A stretch of DNA of 64,000 nt, taken from the NCBI GenBank assembly GCA_963575745.1, contig CAUYUJ010020571.1, forward strand, positions 480,882 through 544,881, in the 5' to 3' direction. The position numbers were made by a program, and so were the translations under genes. The DNA is from Prorocentrum cordatum. Its lineage: Eukaryota > Sar > Dinophyceae > Prorocentrales > Prorocentraceae. The notes beneath the pieces are model-generated. The model worked only from the letters and a program-made list of their open reading frames with translations. It did no database searches and had not been told where the DNA came from. This document shows positions 21,263 through 31,114 of the stretch, in pieces (positions within the stretch are counted from its first letter, which is position 1; the number at the start of each line of letters is the position of its first letter).

Positions 21263-22432
21263 TGAGGCAGGCTGATGCTGAGGCAGGCTGAGGCTGAGGC
21301 AGGCTGAGGCTGAGGCCGAGGCTGAAGGCAGACTGAGGCTGAGGCTGAAGCAGGCTGAGGCTGAGGCTGAGGCAGGCTGAGGCTGAGGCTGAGGCTGAGG
21401 CAGGCTGATGCTGAGGCAGGCTGAGGCTGAGGCTGAGGCTGAGGCTGAGGCTGAGGCAGGCTGAGGCTGAGGCAGGCTGAGGCTGAGGCTGAGGCTGATG
21501 CAGGCTGAGGCTGAGGCTGAGGCCGAGGCTGAGGCTGACTGAGGCTGAGGCTGAGGCTGAGGCTGAGGCTGAGGCTGAGGCTGAGGCTGAGGCTGAGGCT
21601 GAGGCTGGCTGATGAGGCTGAGGCAGGCTGAGGCTGAGGCTGAGGCTGATGCAGGCTGAGGCTGAGGCTGAGGCTGAGGCTGAGGCTGAGGCCGAGGCTG
21701 AAGGCAGACTGAGCTGAGGCTGAAGCAGGCTGAGGCTGAGGCTGAGGCAGGCTGAGGCTGAGGCTGAGGCAGGCTGAGGCAGGCTGAGGCTGAGGCTGAG
21801 GCTGAGGCTGATGCAGGCTGAGGCTGAGGCAGGCTGAGGCTGAGGCCGAGGCTGAAGGCAGACTGAGGCTGAGGCTGAGCAGGCTGAGGCTGAGGCTGAG
21901 GCAGGCTGAGGCTGAGGCTGAGGCAGGCTGAGGCTGAGGCAGGCTGAGGCTGAGGCTGAGGCTGAGGCAGGCTGAGGCTGAGGCAGGCTGAGGCTGAGGC
22001 CGAGGCTGAAGGCAGACTGAGGCTGAGGCTGAAGCAGGCTGAGGCTGAGGCTGAGGCAGGCTGAGGCTGAGGCTGAGGCTGAGGCTGATGCTGAGGCAGG
22101 CTGAGGCTGAGGCTGAGGCTGATGCAGGCTGAGGCTGAGGCAGGCTGAGGCTGAGGCTGAGGCTGAAGAGGCTGAGGCAGACTGAGGCTGAGGCTGAAGC
22201 AGGCTGAGGCTGAGGCAGGCTGAGGCTGAGGCTGAGGCAGGCTGATGCTGAGGCAGGCTGAGGCTGAGGCTGAGGCTGATGCAGGCTGAGGCTGAGGCAG
22301 GCTGAGGCTGAGGCCGAGGCTGAAGGCAGACTGAGGCTGAGGCTGAAGCAGGCTGAGGCTGAGGCTGAGGCAGGCTGAGGCTGGCTGAGGCAGGCTGAGG
22401 CTGAGGCTGAGGCAGGCTGAGGCTGAGGCTGT
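21262..22432. repeat. GAGGCT hexamer array, copy 1
   Basis: (GAGGCT)n with regular GAGGCAGGCT, GATGCAGGCT and GAGGCCGAGGCTGAAGGCAGACT variants, giving a higher-order period of about 90-140 bp. Confidence 0.95.
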
Positions 22433-22590
22433 GACTGCGACTGCCGTTGCCACTGCGACTGTCATCGCGAATGCGACTACGACTGCGAGAACAGCAGAAT
22501 TCTACAACAGGATTCTCATCTGAATCTTAAGGGGAATGCTTCCAGATATGCTCCTACACATCGCTGTTGGGTTGCTTTGCCGGGATAATT

Positions 22591-22825
22591 TTGATGTTAG
22601 GGCCGATTTGGAAGGACCGAAAACCATGCCGTGGCATGGCGCTGGAAGTAATGACGCCAGCGCTGCAGCGGGAGCACGATTCGGAACGAGCGGAAGTGCG
22701 GAAATGAGGCCAGCGCTGCAGCGGGAGCGCGATTTGGAACGAGCGTAGCCCGAAAATGAGGCCAGCGCTTCAGCGAGCAGGAATTTCAAAAAACCAAAAC
22801 GAAAACCCAACTGCCGGCAATCCTG
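22591..22825 (-). repeat. GCAT-family repeat, copy R2
   Basis: Shares GGAAGGACCGAAAACCATGC and the ~54-bp GCCAGCGCTGCAGCGGGAGC motif with R1. Its end (AATTTCAAAAAACC...GAAAACCCAACT) matches in inverse orientation the start of the copy at 62.83 kb. This defines one border of the family. Confidence 0.7.
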
Positions 22826-22909
22826 TGTGTAAAAAGCGAGTACACGGAAGGGGGGCCGTACATTACCCGGACGTCACCAGGAGAGAGAGGAGAGTAGCAT
22901 TCACAATTG

Positions 22910-23055
22910 TAGAAGGAGAGGAGGAGAGGAGGCGAGGAGGAGGAGGAGGAGCAGGAGAAGGGGGAGGATGAGTAGGAGGAGGAGGAGGAGCAGCAGGAGG
23001 AGCAGGAGGATCAGAAGAAGGAGGAGGAGAACGAGGATAACGAGGATGAGGATCA
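22910..23055. repeat. GGA/GAG purine tract
   Basis: Imperfect (GGA)n, AG-rich on the plus strand. No gene. Confidence 0.85.
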
Positions 23056-23289
23056 GGAAAATAATGCAGAAGTGAGAAGGAATATGGGAGCGAGGAGGAG
23101 GAAAACGGAAAGACGAAAGATGCCGCATGAGGACTGACAAGGAGGATGAGGGGGACGAGGAGAAACGATTCTCCGACACAGCGAGCTCAGGTGCCAGAAG
23201 GAGGAAGAGGACAAGTCGAAGAAGGTCCAGGTCAGCAGGCCACGGGAGCTGAAGAATGCAGCAAGCCCCACGCGCTGGGCGCGAGCGGC

Positions 23290-24184
23290 AATGCTTGAGC
23301 TGCGATTCAGCGCCCAGGCTGGAGGGCCCCTTCTGGACTGGCCGCCGCTTCTCTGGGCGGCTTGGCTGTGGGTCGGCGCCGCATTGGCTCGAGGGCCCCC
23401 GTCGGGCTTGACCGTTGACACGAGGCGATCGCCCTCGGCAGAGCGCGTTCTGACCTGCGATGCAGCGCCCACGGGCTGCGAACGCGCGAAGCTGCGCCGC
23501 GTGTCCGAAGCGAACGCCCCCCACGAAGGCCTCGGGCTGCGCGCAGACAGCCCCACCCAGGCAGTCCCAGCTGGCCTCAACGGGCCCCCTCCGGGTAGTC
23601 CCAGCTGGCCTCCACTGGCCCCCCCGACTGTGCAGCCCAGGGCGGTCTCGACGCCCCAGTCCTGGGGCGCTCCGCGCCCCAGGGGCGCCGCCAGAGGCGG
23701 CGCCAGAGCGCTGCGCTCCCCCCGGGCTGCTGCGGGAGCCCGTTGGGGCCGGCTGGGGCTGCGCGGGGGCCAGGCGGAGGCCGGCCGGGGCTGCCCGGGT
23801 GGGGCTGCCCGCGCCCCGCCCGAGGCTCTGTCACCGCCGCGCCTCTGGTCCTGCGGAGCACTCCGAGCCGGGCAGCGCCCTCGAGGGATCGGCGGAGTTG
23901 TCGCCCCCTCCTCGGCGGAGGGCCCGCGGAGGTCGGCGGGAGGGCCGGCGGAAGCCGGCGGAAGCAGGAGGTGCGCCACTTGGAGGTTCTACAGCGTTTG
24001 GGTCCAGGTGTCCTGGGGTCAGCCGTGGGAGGCGTTGCGAAGAGGACCTTGCCTTCGAGGTTCGAAAAGGGGTTGCCATCGCTTCCGCGGCGGAAGGCGG
24101 CAGAAGGGCGGCGGCAGGCGGCGGGAGTGAAACGGCGGCGGCGTCGCCGGCGGAAGGCGGCGGAAGCTCGGCGGACGCCTGCGG
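23290..24184. other. GC-rich stretch without recognisable gene
   Basis: A 279-codon plus-strand frame (23291-24130) and overlapping minus frames are all Ala/Gly/Pro/Arg-rich. From 23900 on, GGCGGAAG-type short repeats dominate (also seen at 17800-17870). High GC alone explains the open frames. Confidence 0.4.
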
Positions 24185-24194
24185 AAGCTAAAGT

Positions 24195-24385
24195 TAGGTC
24201 GGGCGTGTCCCCCTACAGGGGGATTTTCGTCGACAAATAGAAAATACCATAAAAATACCCCAACAAGGCCAAAACATATTCAAAAAATAGTCCCCATACG
24301 ATGTTTGGACTATTTTTGGATTATTGTTGGGGTATTTTTTTATTTTTCGTCGAAGATCCCCCTGTAGGGGGACAGGCCCGACTTA
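24195..24385. mobile_element. 191-bp MITE with 9-10-bp target-site duplication
   Basis: A near-complete palindrome. It starts TAGGTCGGGC(G)TGTCCCCCTA and ends with the inverse, followed inward by GGGGTATTTTT / AAAAATACCCC arms, so each arm is about 85-90 bp. It is bounded on both sides by AAGCTAAAGT (24185-24194 and 24386-24395), a target-site duplication. Non-coding. TSD length suggests a Mutator-like mobiliser, but superfamily assignment is inference. Confidence 0.85.
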
Positions 24386-24395
24386 AAGCTAAAGT

Positions 24396-25217
24396 CGAGC
24401 TCCCGAGAATTGATCACATGTTTGGGCTCAGGGCTTCTGGAACCCAACGCTTACGTAGGCGGAGCGTTTACAGATTCTTCGTTCGCTGTGGCCTAAGGAG
24501 TCCCGAGTGAGAAGCGGGGGGGCCTCCCAGCTGTCAGTGGTCGGCGAAAGCTCTCGAAAGGTGGTTGGAACGCCCAAGCTGGTCCACAGTGGCCTGAGTG
24601 ATTACCCGCGATCGAGGGCGTGTGCAATGAGGCACCGTGCTGGCAGAGTTCGATTGACTTGTAGGTGCAAGGGATATGTGTTCGTTTTTCAGTAGAGGCG
24701 ATCTGGATGTTCAATGGACGCCCAGCGTTCACCACGTGAGGGATTTGATGCTTTTGCTCAGCGGTCATCCATCATGCTATCACGCTGCGTGGTATTACAA
24801 AGCCTCGGCATCGTCGCTTCGCGCGCGACGTGCCTACTTGTCGAAGGATCCCTGCGGGCCGCACACTATTCTGGCCTGCAGACGTGGGAAGCGGCCCGCT
24901 TTTGAAAGAATGGGAAGGTCCCATGTTTAACCAAATCCGCCTCAGAAGGCAGGGGCTCCAAGGGTAATTGTGTGGTTCGCCGAACCTCGCCGAGCATTGT
25001 CTACACTTTTGATCAGTGATCAGCGCTAAATGAGGAAGGCGCGACACATTTCCTATAGTCTGAACCCACCGCAGACTTTCTTCATGGCGAGGGATGTGCT
25101 GAAAGACTGCCCGCTTGGAACCTTGGTATACGGTATTGCCTGTGGTTAGTTGCTTGGTGTGGTCGTAAGAACTGCCATGAGGGCGAGGGGTGGGTTTCTG
25201 ATTCGATGAATCACGAA
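24396..25217. other. No recognisable gene
   Basis: Mixed sequence with overlapping short frames on both strands. No domain or repeat identified. Confidence 0.4.
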
Positions 25218-25415
25218 TCACACCACCAAGCTGATGACCAGAGAGGGCACCCCAGGGAAGTTAGATAGAGCAAGGGCAATATCAATCAGGAGTGTGGCCG
25301 CAGCGAAACGGGCCTCTCGCTGCCCGACCAGGCCCAACATGTCCGTGACGCATTTGGCATCGATCGCGAAGGCCAAGGCGACCAGCGTCAAGTTCGTTCT
25401 CAAGGAGGGCGGCCT
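25218..25415 (-). CDS. Possible membrane-protein exon
   Basis: On the minus strand about 60 residues (RPPSLRTNLTLVALAFAIDA ... NFPGVPSLVISLVV) contain two hydrophobic segments, and nearly all codons end in G or C. An AG acceptor-like site (CGCAG) precedes the block. It ends in TTGGTGGTGTGA, which offers a GT donor. Likely a fragment of a multi-span membrane protein, but no family is recognised. The plus-strand frame over the same region looks less coding-like. Confidence 0.35.
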   Translation of the reverse strand, partial: RPPSLRTNLTLVALAFAIDAKCVTDMLGLVGQREARFAAATLLIDIALALSNFPGVPSLVISLVV

Positions 25416-25487
25416 CTGCGTTGTCTTAGCCCTTAGCCTCCTCATTCCCTCATTTGTCTTTCCTCCTCCTCCATCCAGATCCATCCT

Positions 25488-25562
25488 GTCTCGCCCTCCT
25501 CCTCCTCCTCCTCCTCCTCCTATCTCCTCCTACTCCTCCTCCTCCCCCTCCTCCTCCTCCAG
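25488..25562. repeat. TCC tract
   Basis: (CTC)n/(TCC)n, about 75 bp. Confidence 0.9.
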
Positions 25563-25601
25563 TGCGAGGAGGGTTCTGAGCCACATATCTCTGTCACTTC
25601 C

Positions 25602-26200
25602 ATGGATTTGTTGGATTCACTTTTGCGGCTCACAGAGCGCCTCACCACCAGAGCCCTCTTTAAAGGCCATCAGAAGTTCACCAAGTGTATTCGCAAGACG
25701 TGGGCTACCTCTCCTGGGCTACTTCACAAGCGTGTGAAGGACAATCCTCCAGACACGCAGCAGGTAGAAGGTTCAGCGGATCCTGAACAGAGTTTGCGCT
25801 CTCGTACGAGGTATTAGGCAGAAGTATAGACCGATTAAGTGGACACTTGGAATGGTATCGTTGCTGCTATCGCTCGCATGCTCTAGCTCGGAGTGAAGCT
25901 TTTCATCCGCTCTCGGTGGCGGACATTGATAATGCGTCGGGACGCTTGTCTGCAAGGAAGACCACGGGCGTCGACAATTTGAGCGTCAGTGACATCGCAC
26001 GTTTACCTATGCAAGGCAGGCAAGCGTGCACTGATCCTCTGAATCAGGCGGAGCAGGCAGGGTCGTGGCCCAGGCAGATTCATGTTACTACTGGGGTCCT
26101 CGCAGCCAAGCCTCGGGGAAGAGACCGCATTCTAGGATTGCACACCGGCCGTTGGAAGTGAGTATCTCTTGACTCCCGTATCCCAATCTATTTGGGGCGC
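25602..26200 (+). pseudogene. LINE reverse transcriptase N-terminal fragment
   Basis: Two plus frames joined by a frameshift near 25820. The second reads HPLSVADIDNASGRLSARKT then TGVDNLSVSDIARLP, and about 30 residues later WPRQIHV...VLAAKPRGRDRILGLHT. This is the RT-0/RT-1/RT-2 pattern of non-LTR retrotransposons (KxxGVD...LP...W P...KPxGxxRxI). The palm motif with YxDD is missing: the fragment ends near 26200 and is followed by a tandem array. A dead 5'- and 3'-truncated copy. Confidence 0.6.
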
Positions 26201-26289
26201 CTGCATACTTCAAGAATCAATATGCTTTGATGTGTTTTGGGGGGCGGGCAGAAACCCAATCTATTTCTAGGGTTTGGTTGTCCCTTCCC

Positions 26290-26749
26290 TGGATGAGGTT
26301 GGTTGTTGATGGTGGTTTTCGCTTGTCCGTCGGTTGTTTTGGCTTGTCTGGCTGGTTTCGGTTGTTTTGGTTTGCTTTCGCTTTTCCGTCGGTTGCCTCA
26401 GGCTCGTCGGCCGCCCCTCGGTCGCTCGGCCCATCGGCTGGACCCTTCCCTGGCTGCTTTTTGTTGTCTTAGCTTGTTTTCGCTTGTCCGTCGATTGTGC
26501 TGGTCGCCCCAGGCTCGTCGGCCTCCCCTCGGTCGCTCGGGACCTCGGCTGGCCCCTTCCCACGGCTTGCGTTGGTTATTTTGGTTTGTTTTCGCTTGTC
26601 CGTCGGTTGCGCTGGTCGCCCCAGGCTTGTCGGCTGCCCCTCAGTCGCTCGGCCCCACGGCTGGCCCCTTCCTTGGCTGGTGAGGCTCGTCGGCCGTCCC
26701 TCAACCCATCGGATGGCCCCTTCCCTGGCTGATTTTGGTAGTTTGAGCT
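26290..26749. repeat. ~100-115-bp tandem array (left half)
   Basis: Units contain TTTCGCTTGTCCGTCGGTTG, GGTCGCCCCAGGCTCGTCGG, CCCCTCGGTCGCTCGG and GGCCCCTTCCCTGGCTG. The same units resume at 32318, on the other side of the 5.57-kb retroelement, so the element was inserted into this array. Confidence 0.8.
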
Positions 26750-26863
26750 GCCTAGTGTTTAACACGTCTTTGTTAGCTTCTGTCTCGGGGTTGGGCCGCC
26801 GTGAAGGTCGCTGGCTTGCACCACGTCTGAGTGTTGTTTCCGTGACCTTGTTGGCTCAAGCGC
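26750..26863 (+). repeat. Split direct repeat A1
   Basis: 114 bp from GCCTAGTGTTTAACACG to GGCTCAAGCGC. 111/114 identical to 32024-32137. It is the left terminus of the retroelement. Confidence 0.85.
26839..26860 (+). promoter_or_regulatory. Spliced-leader-like sequence at the end of repeat A1
   Basis: The 22 nt ending TTGGCTCAAG match the 22-nt dinoflagellate spliced leader at 18 positions, counting the variable first base. The last 10 nt and the first CCGT are exact. Dinoflagellate mRNAs receive this leader by trans-splicing, and reinserted cDNAs keep relics of it. The position, just before the 5' leader of the coding region, fits. The same bases occur in A2 (32113-32134). Chance similarity cannot be excluded. 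Confidence 0.4.
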
Positions 26864-27063
26864 AAGCCCAGTTCTCGCTGAACCGGGTGACCGATTGGCT
26901 GAGAGCGGGCGCAATCGCACCACAGTCGTTGCCCCTCAGCTCCTGCATATCCCGTGAGTCCACCATACACGTACCAGCTGACTTGTCTCGTTACTGAGTT
27001 ATCCATCGTGCCCTGGGTCCTCGACAGCGACGCAGGCGGCTTGCCCGAGCTTCATTCTGCCCA

Positions 27064-28566
27064 GTGCCCGACGTGATGCCTCCCTCATGCTGGTTCTGGA
27101 GCGTGGTGCTAGGCTTTCTCTCTTCGCTCGTGGGGCAGAGCTCATCGCTACGGCTGGCCGCTGTGGATCAGTTTCTCTGGCAGCCTCCCACCGTCATGGC
27201 GTCAGGGTCCGTCCAGCCCTGGGCTTGGATCCTGCCCTACGGGACTCGAGGCTGGCAGCACCAGCGAGTCTGGGACCACTTGCGGCCGCAGGGGATGACT
27301 CCAGTCAATGAGCTGCTGGAGGGATTCATGACGCCCGATGCCGATGTGTACTTCGAGCACCGTGAGGGGTCGAGCCCTTACTACCAGGCGGTGCTTCTCG
27401 CTTCAGATCGACGGACCATCCCTCCCGGGATTGCGCGGGCCGAGGCACGCAGGTTCCGACGCCCGCCCAGTGCAGCCGAGCTCGCGGAGTCCGTCAGCCA
27501 GACTCGTCAGGCCGCTGATGACCTGTACATCCAGCCGGCAGCGGCGGCGGGCTTGCCGACGGTGGCTCCGCCCGGAGGCGCTGTCATCCCTCGGGCGCAG
27601 CCGCCTGCGGTGATGCCGGAGGGCGGCCTGGAGCCAGCAGCTGGTGCCCAGACCCCTGCTGCGCCTCTTGCGGGGGGCTTGTCCGCGGATGCCGCTGGGG
27701 CTCAACGGGGGACGGTGGAGTCGACCATTCACGGCCCTCGCGGGACTCCCGCTTCCTTGGCGGAGACTGATCCCGTGCAGAGCGAGGTCGGCATCTTCAC
27801 CGCACCTTCAGGCACGGCCGTGGAGTTCGGCGACCTGCAGGCTCATCCCGTGGAGGAGTACCCGACCACGGAGAGCTATCACGATTTGAGGGTCATCGTG
27901 GCCACGATCTTGGTGTCACGGGATCGTCTCAGGGGTCGCATCGTCGTATCAGATGTTCAACTGCGGGAGTCACCCTCCCGAGACTGGCCCATGCTCGGGC
28001 CCAGGCCCACCCAGTGGTGCTGCAGCTGGCTCTCTCACCGACACGGAGGGCCTCTCAGGCATCACCGCTCGCTCCTCATGACCGACGGCATACGGATCGA
28101 TGACTGGGGCGGGGCAGTCCACGACGCTGCCTTGGGCTGCTGGGATGAGGACTTCCACTGCAACATGATTGACGTCAGCAACAGTGCCACGATCGAGCTC
28201 CTTCTCGGGAGGACGCTGCGGGCTGAGTGCGCATGCCAAATGGACTTCGTGGCCCCACCCCTCTTGGGGCCGAAGGGCAAGAACAAGAGGAACTCATCCT
28301 CGTTGCGGCTCGCGGTGCTCGAGGAGGCCACCATCTTCCTGGGGGCGACCAAGGACTCGGGGGTGACGATGGTCTACCTGGACCCCATCACCCGCGAACC
28401 TGGCAAGGTCGAGCGCAGCGCAGCGATCCTCATGCCGGTCAGCAAGGCCTACGAGGAGGCGGCGGAGCTCGCGAAGCAGGGAGAGGACGGAGGGGGGGCC
28501 TGCCCGGCCGCACTCGGACCCCGCCCTCAGACGGTCGCCCGCCCTCTACGCGGAGTTGCTGCGTAG
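27064..28566 (+). CDS. Gag-like ORF1 of the tyrosine-recombinase element
   Basis: An uninterrupted 500-codon frame, the longest credible one in the window. The N-terminal half is poorly structured with an Ala/Pro-rich linker (about residues 150-260). The C-terminal part has the block HHRSLLMTDGIRIDDWGGAV then HDAA...DVSNSATIELLLGR. This resembles the conserved helical region seen ahead of RT in dinoflagellate DIRS/Ngaro-like polyproteins (PxxHHxxL...YDQVNxxNLAxxE). I infer a structural or RNA-binding role. The first ATG in frame is at 27076; the extent taken here starts at a GTG upstream. The frame stops at 28566, while polymerase-like sequence continues in the +1 frame, so ORF1 and RT may once have been continuous. 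Confidence 0.55.
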   Translation: MPDVMPPSCWFWSVVLGFLSSLVGQSSSLRLAAVDQFLWQPPTVMASGSVQPWAWILPYGTRGWQHQRVWDHLRPQGMTPVNELLEGFMTPDADVYFEHREGSSPYYQAVLLASDRRTIPPGIARAEARRFRRPPSAAELAESVSQTRQAADDLYIQPAAAAGLPTVAPPGGAVIPRAQPPAVMPEGGLEPAAGAQTPAAPLAGGLSADAAGAQRGTVESTIHGPRGTPASLAETDPVQSEVGIFTAPSGTAVEFGDLQAHPVEEYPTTESYHDLRVIVATILVSRDRLRGRIVVSDVQLRESPSRDWPMLGPRPTQWCCSWLSHRHGGPLRHHRSLLMTDGIRIDDWGGAVHDAALGCWDEDFHCNMIDVSNSATIELLLGRTLRAECACQMDFVAPPLLGPKGKNKRNSSSLRLAVLEEATIFLGATKDSGVTMVYLDPITREPGKVERSAAILMPVSKAYEEAAELAKQGEDGGGACPAALGPRPQTVARPLRGVAA

Positions 28567-28567
28567 G

Positions 28568-29410
28568 ATGGCCGATTGCGACCTGATCGAGTGGCACCTG
28601 TCGGGTGAGGTCTCGTGCGGCTTGTTCTTCGTTTAAGAAGTCAGGGAAGTACCGCTTGATAGTCGATGGTAGGCTACCATCTTGCCATTTTCGTGATAGC
28701 GACCCCGTGGCGCTGGCGTCTGGGGCTGCCTTTTCGGCCATAGAGGTTGACAGCGCGGCTCCCATCCAGGTCGGCTCGGTCGATATCGTAAACGCTTTTA
28801 ACAACGTGCAATTGCCCGAAGCTCTTCGTGACATGTTCGCCCTCCCGAGGGCTCGAGCCAACCTGGTGAATGTCTCGACGGCCCAAGGCCGCGCTGTCAG
28901 ACGGGGCCGATACCTTTTTCCAGTCCTGAAGGTGATCCCGATGGGCTGGAAGCTTTCTCTCTGGGCCTGCCAGCAAGTACTTGAGTATCGAGCCAGCAGG
29001 CTTCGTGGCGCGACTGAAAGCAATGCCGTCGTCGATCACCTCCCCACTCCGTGTCTGGAGCCTTTCGCACGCACCGAGTACGTTGATAACTTTTTCGCCT
29101 TCGGGAAGGATCGGGAGGTTGTCAGGGGCGCGGCGGAGGAGGTACAGCAGGAGTTGAGTGGAGTGGATCTTCCCACGCATCCAGTGGAGTCGGGTCCCGG
29201 CGCGACGGCTCTATGTTGGACCTTCTCCGATGAAACCGCTACAGTTGGCCTGAGTCCTCGCGTCGTCTGGAAGATCAGATTGGCTATTCAACAGATCCTC
29301 AAGGAGGGGTATGTCAGTGGGGAGACTCTGACGGTTATCATGTCTCATTACACGACACGTGCTCTCATCCGCCGCGAGCTGTTGTGCGTTTTCTCGGCCT
29401 GTTACTTCTT
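28568..29410 (+). pseudogene. Reverse transcriptase domain of the element
   Basis: Begins as MADCDLIEWHL...GLFFV in one frame, then after a frameshift near 28635 continues KKSGKYRLIVDGRLP (RT motif 1). Next come SVDIVNAFNNVQLP (motif A with the catalytic Asp), VIPMGWKLSLWACQQVLEY (motif B, PMG-type as in DIRS elements) and TEYVDNFFAFG (motif C, where the usual Y-x-D-D reads YVDN, as in many DIRS-like RTs). The thumb-like tail WKIRLAIQQILKEGYVSGET then HYTTRALIRRELL matches the dinoflagellate family. The frame is lost at about 29415, just before RNase H. It would copy the element's RNA into DNA if intact. Confidence 0.75.
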
Positions 29411-29424
29411 TTGCAGCTGACGCT

Positions 29425-30110
29425 GGACCTCGTCGCCGCCGTCTGTGGGGCTCTGTTCGACGTGAGCTGGGCTGGGCCGCAAGGCTCATCTTCCTCGCAT
29501 CCCGAAAGATTGGGGCTGCTTGGCCTGAGGAGGTTCTCGCTGTCGATGCGTCATCTTGGGGAGGGTGTATCGTGCAGCAGAAGGTGGACGTCAGCACTGT
29601 CAAGTCGCTCGGCCGATTTAATGAGAGGTGGAGATCTTCTCGTGAAGATGAATTGGGTTATCGACCTCGAGATCATGCTCTCTCGCTCGCCCTTCTAGGA
29701 GGCTTCGACATAGACGGGCCCGCCCCCGAGGTTCCAGAAGATAAGATCGACATCGACTCGAGTATATGGGACGGCGAATGGCGGCGGGTCTTGGTGAGAC
29801 GGTGGGCCCGCTCGGAGGCCCAGGTGATCCTCGAGGTCCGTAGCATGGTCCTAGCTCATCTCCACAAGACGCGTGCCATGGCGAATTTCGGGAAGCGCCA
29901 CTTGTACTTGGGTGACGCCATGGCCAGCATCCTTGCCGTGCCCAAGGGCCGCTCATCCTCGCGGTTGATGCGAGTCTGTCGTCAGATCGGTGGCCTCAAC
30001 CTTGCCTTCAACATGACTTCTCGCTGGCGGTGGCTCCCTTCAGAGCACAATCCTGCTGATCGAGGCTCAAGGCGAAAGCAGGGTGACTGGGCCGAAGCGT
30101 CAGCCAAGCC
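29425..30110 (+). pseudogene. RNase H domain of the element
   Basis: Lies in a frame different from RT. LWGSVRRELGWAARL leads into VLAVDASSWGGCIV (first catalytic Asp). After about 100 residues comes LYLGDAMASILAVPKGRSSS (second acidic site, degenerate: the usual DN reads DA), then NMTSRWRWLPSEHNPADRGS, the R-W-x-P-S-x-x-N-x-A-D-x-x-S-R ending typical of DIRS/gypsy-type RNase H. It would remove the RNA strand during reverse transcription. The change at the second acidic site and the frame change suggest a non-functional copy. Confidence 0.75.
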
Positions 30111-30359
30111 CCATGCGCCCGACCCTCCGGCTGTTGTCCTGCCCAGGCCGCGACATGCTCCGCAGAACAGGGACGCTTGCGGCCAGCGGGACAGCCGCGT
30201 CCGCGCCTTCGCAGCCAGGCTCGGACGGGCCTTTGGCGTCGACTTCTGCCCCGCTGATGCCCCTGTCGCGGCCGCCAGCAGCGAGGCCTTCGACAGCTCG
30301 GAGGTGCCGCAAGCAGTCCGTGGCACAACCGGTGGCATCGCCCAGCGGCCTCGAGCCAG

Positions 30360-31113
30360 GCCTTCGAGCCGATATCGCTGCTCGCCGCCACCGGGACTAC
30401 GTGACGGGGTCGACGGTCGACGAGCTCGGCCCGCCCTTGCTCGGGAGGCGCATCGTGAAGAAGCATCAGGAAGCTCGGTACAAGCACATGGTGGGTCAGC
30501 TCTGCCTGTGGTGTGCGGCAGCCAGCGGGGTGATCGACAGCACCGCCCAGCTCGTCTCGACGGTGACGGCCTTCCTTCGCGCTGTACTTCCAGGGCTACC
30601 TGTGGTCGGTGGTCACCTTCCTCCTGGTGGCCCCCTCGTACTGTCGGCAGGACCAGTCGCCGAAGGGACCTCGAGCTCTGGCGGCGTGGACCCTGCGGCC
30701 GTTCGAGTCGGAGCACAGCGCGCCACCAAGGACGGGCGGGCTCGGCGAGCCGCTGAGCCACGACAACACGGTGCTCGGTCGGGTGGGAGGCCTGCTGTCA
30801 CGGGTCAGGGCCGGCCTCGGCGCAACGCCGCCTCTGCTCGACCTGAAGTACTCGAGCGGGGCCGCCCTGTTCTTCCTGGCCGCGGTAGACAAGGGCCTCG
30901 ACAACCTGGGGCCTCCCACGCCGTGCCAGCTCCGACACAGCGGGGCGATCCGCGAGCTGGCCACCCACGCCCGCCCTCTCGCCGAGATCAAGAAGCGTGG
31001 GCAACAGGCGTCCGACAGCAGCATGGGCTCGCACGCCGTGCAGCGCCAGGCTCACACTGCCGCCGCCCGCATCAGCTCGCAGATCTTGAGACCGCTGCCC
31101 GCCAGGCAGCTGT
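30360..31113 (+). pseudogene. Tyrosine recombinase of the element
   Basis: The N-terminal core-binding part (RHRDYVTGSTVDELG ... VSTVTAFLRAVL) is in one frame. After a frameshift near 30580 the frame continues YFQGYLWSVVTFLLVAPSY and LLDLKYSSGAALFF. It then reaches PTPCQLRHSGAIRELATHAR then PLAEIKKRGQQASDSSMGSH, the box II region (LRHSG) and the tail in which other family members read RGRWxSDxSVxRYExH. The position of the nucleophilic Tyr is His here (CAC at 31032-31034), and the RGRW Trp is Gln. In an intact element this enzyme would integrate circular DNA without cutting a staggered site. Confidence 0.7.
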
Positions 31114-31114
31114 G

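Larger units (their letters stand above)
20798..22590. mobile_element. Composite minisatellite element, copy 1
   Basis: Begins ACCTAACAGCGA (20798-20809) and near its end has TCGCTGTTGGGT (22561-22572), a 12-bp inverted repeat with one mismatch. The conserved sequence runs on to TGCTTTGCCGGGATAATT. Inside are five ~73-bp tandem units (starts 20916, 20989, 21062, 21135, 21208) built on CTTCGTGGTCTTCGAGTTCC, then 1.17 kb of GAGGCT/GAGGCAGGCT hexamer array (21262-22432), then a unique 3' block. Long minus-strand Ser/Leu/Pro/Gln frames are translations of the hexamer and are not genes. A second direct copy lies at 47.76-49.85 kb. No transposase, so non-autonomous if mobile. Confidence 0.75.

Noticed and set aside
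20900-22465. 521-residue minus-strand Ser/Leu/Pro/Gln protein
   Set aside because: It is the translation of the GAGGCT hexamer and 73-bp arrays. Frames stay open because the 6-bp period contains no stop. The same applies to the 618- and 738-residue frames at 47.5-49.8 kb.
30083-30345. Protein-coding continuation between RNase H and recombinase in the 30083 frame
   Set aside because: Pro/Ser/Arg-rich with no motif. The recombinase is recognisable only from about 30360.
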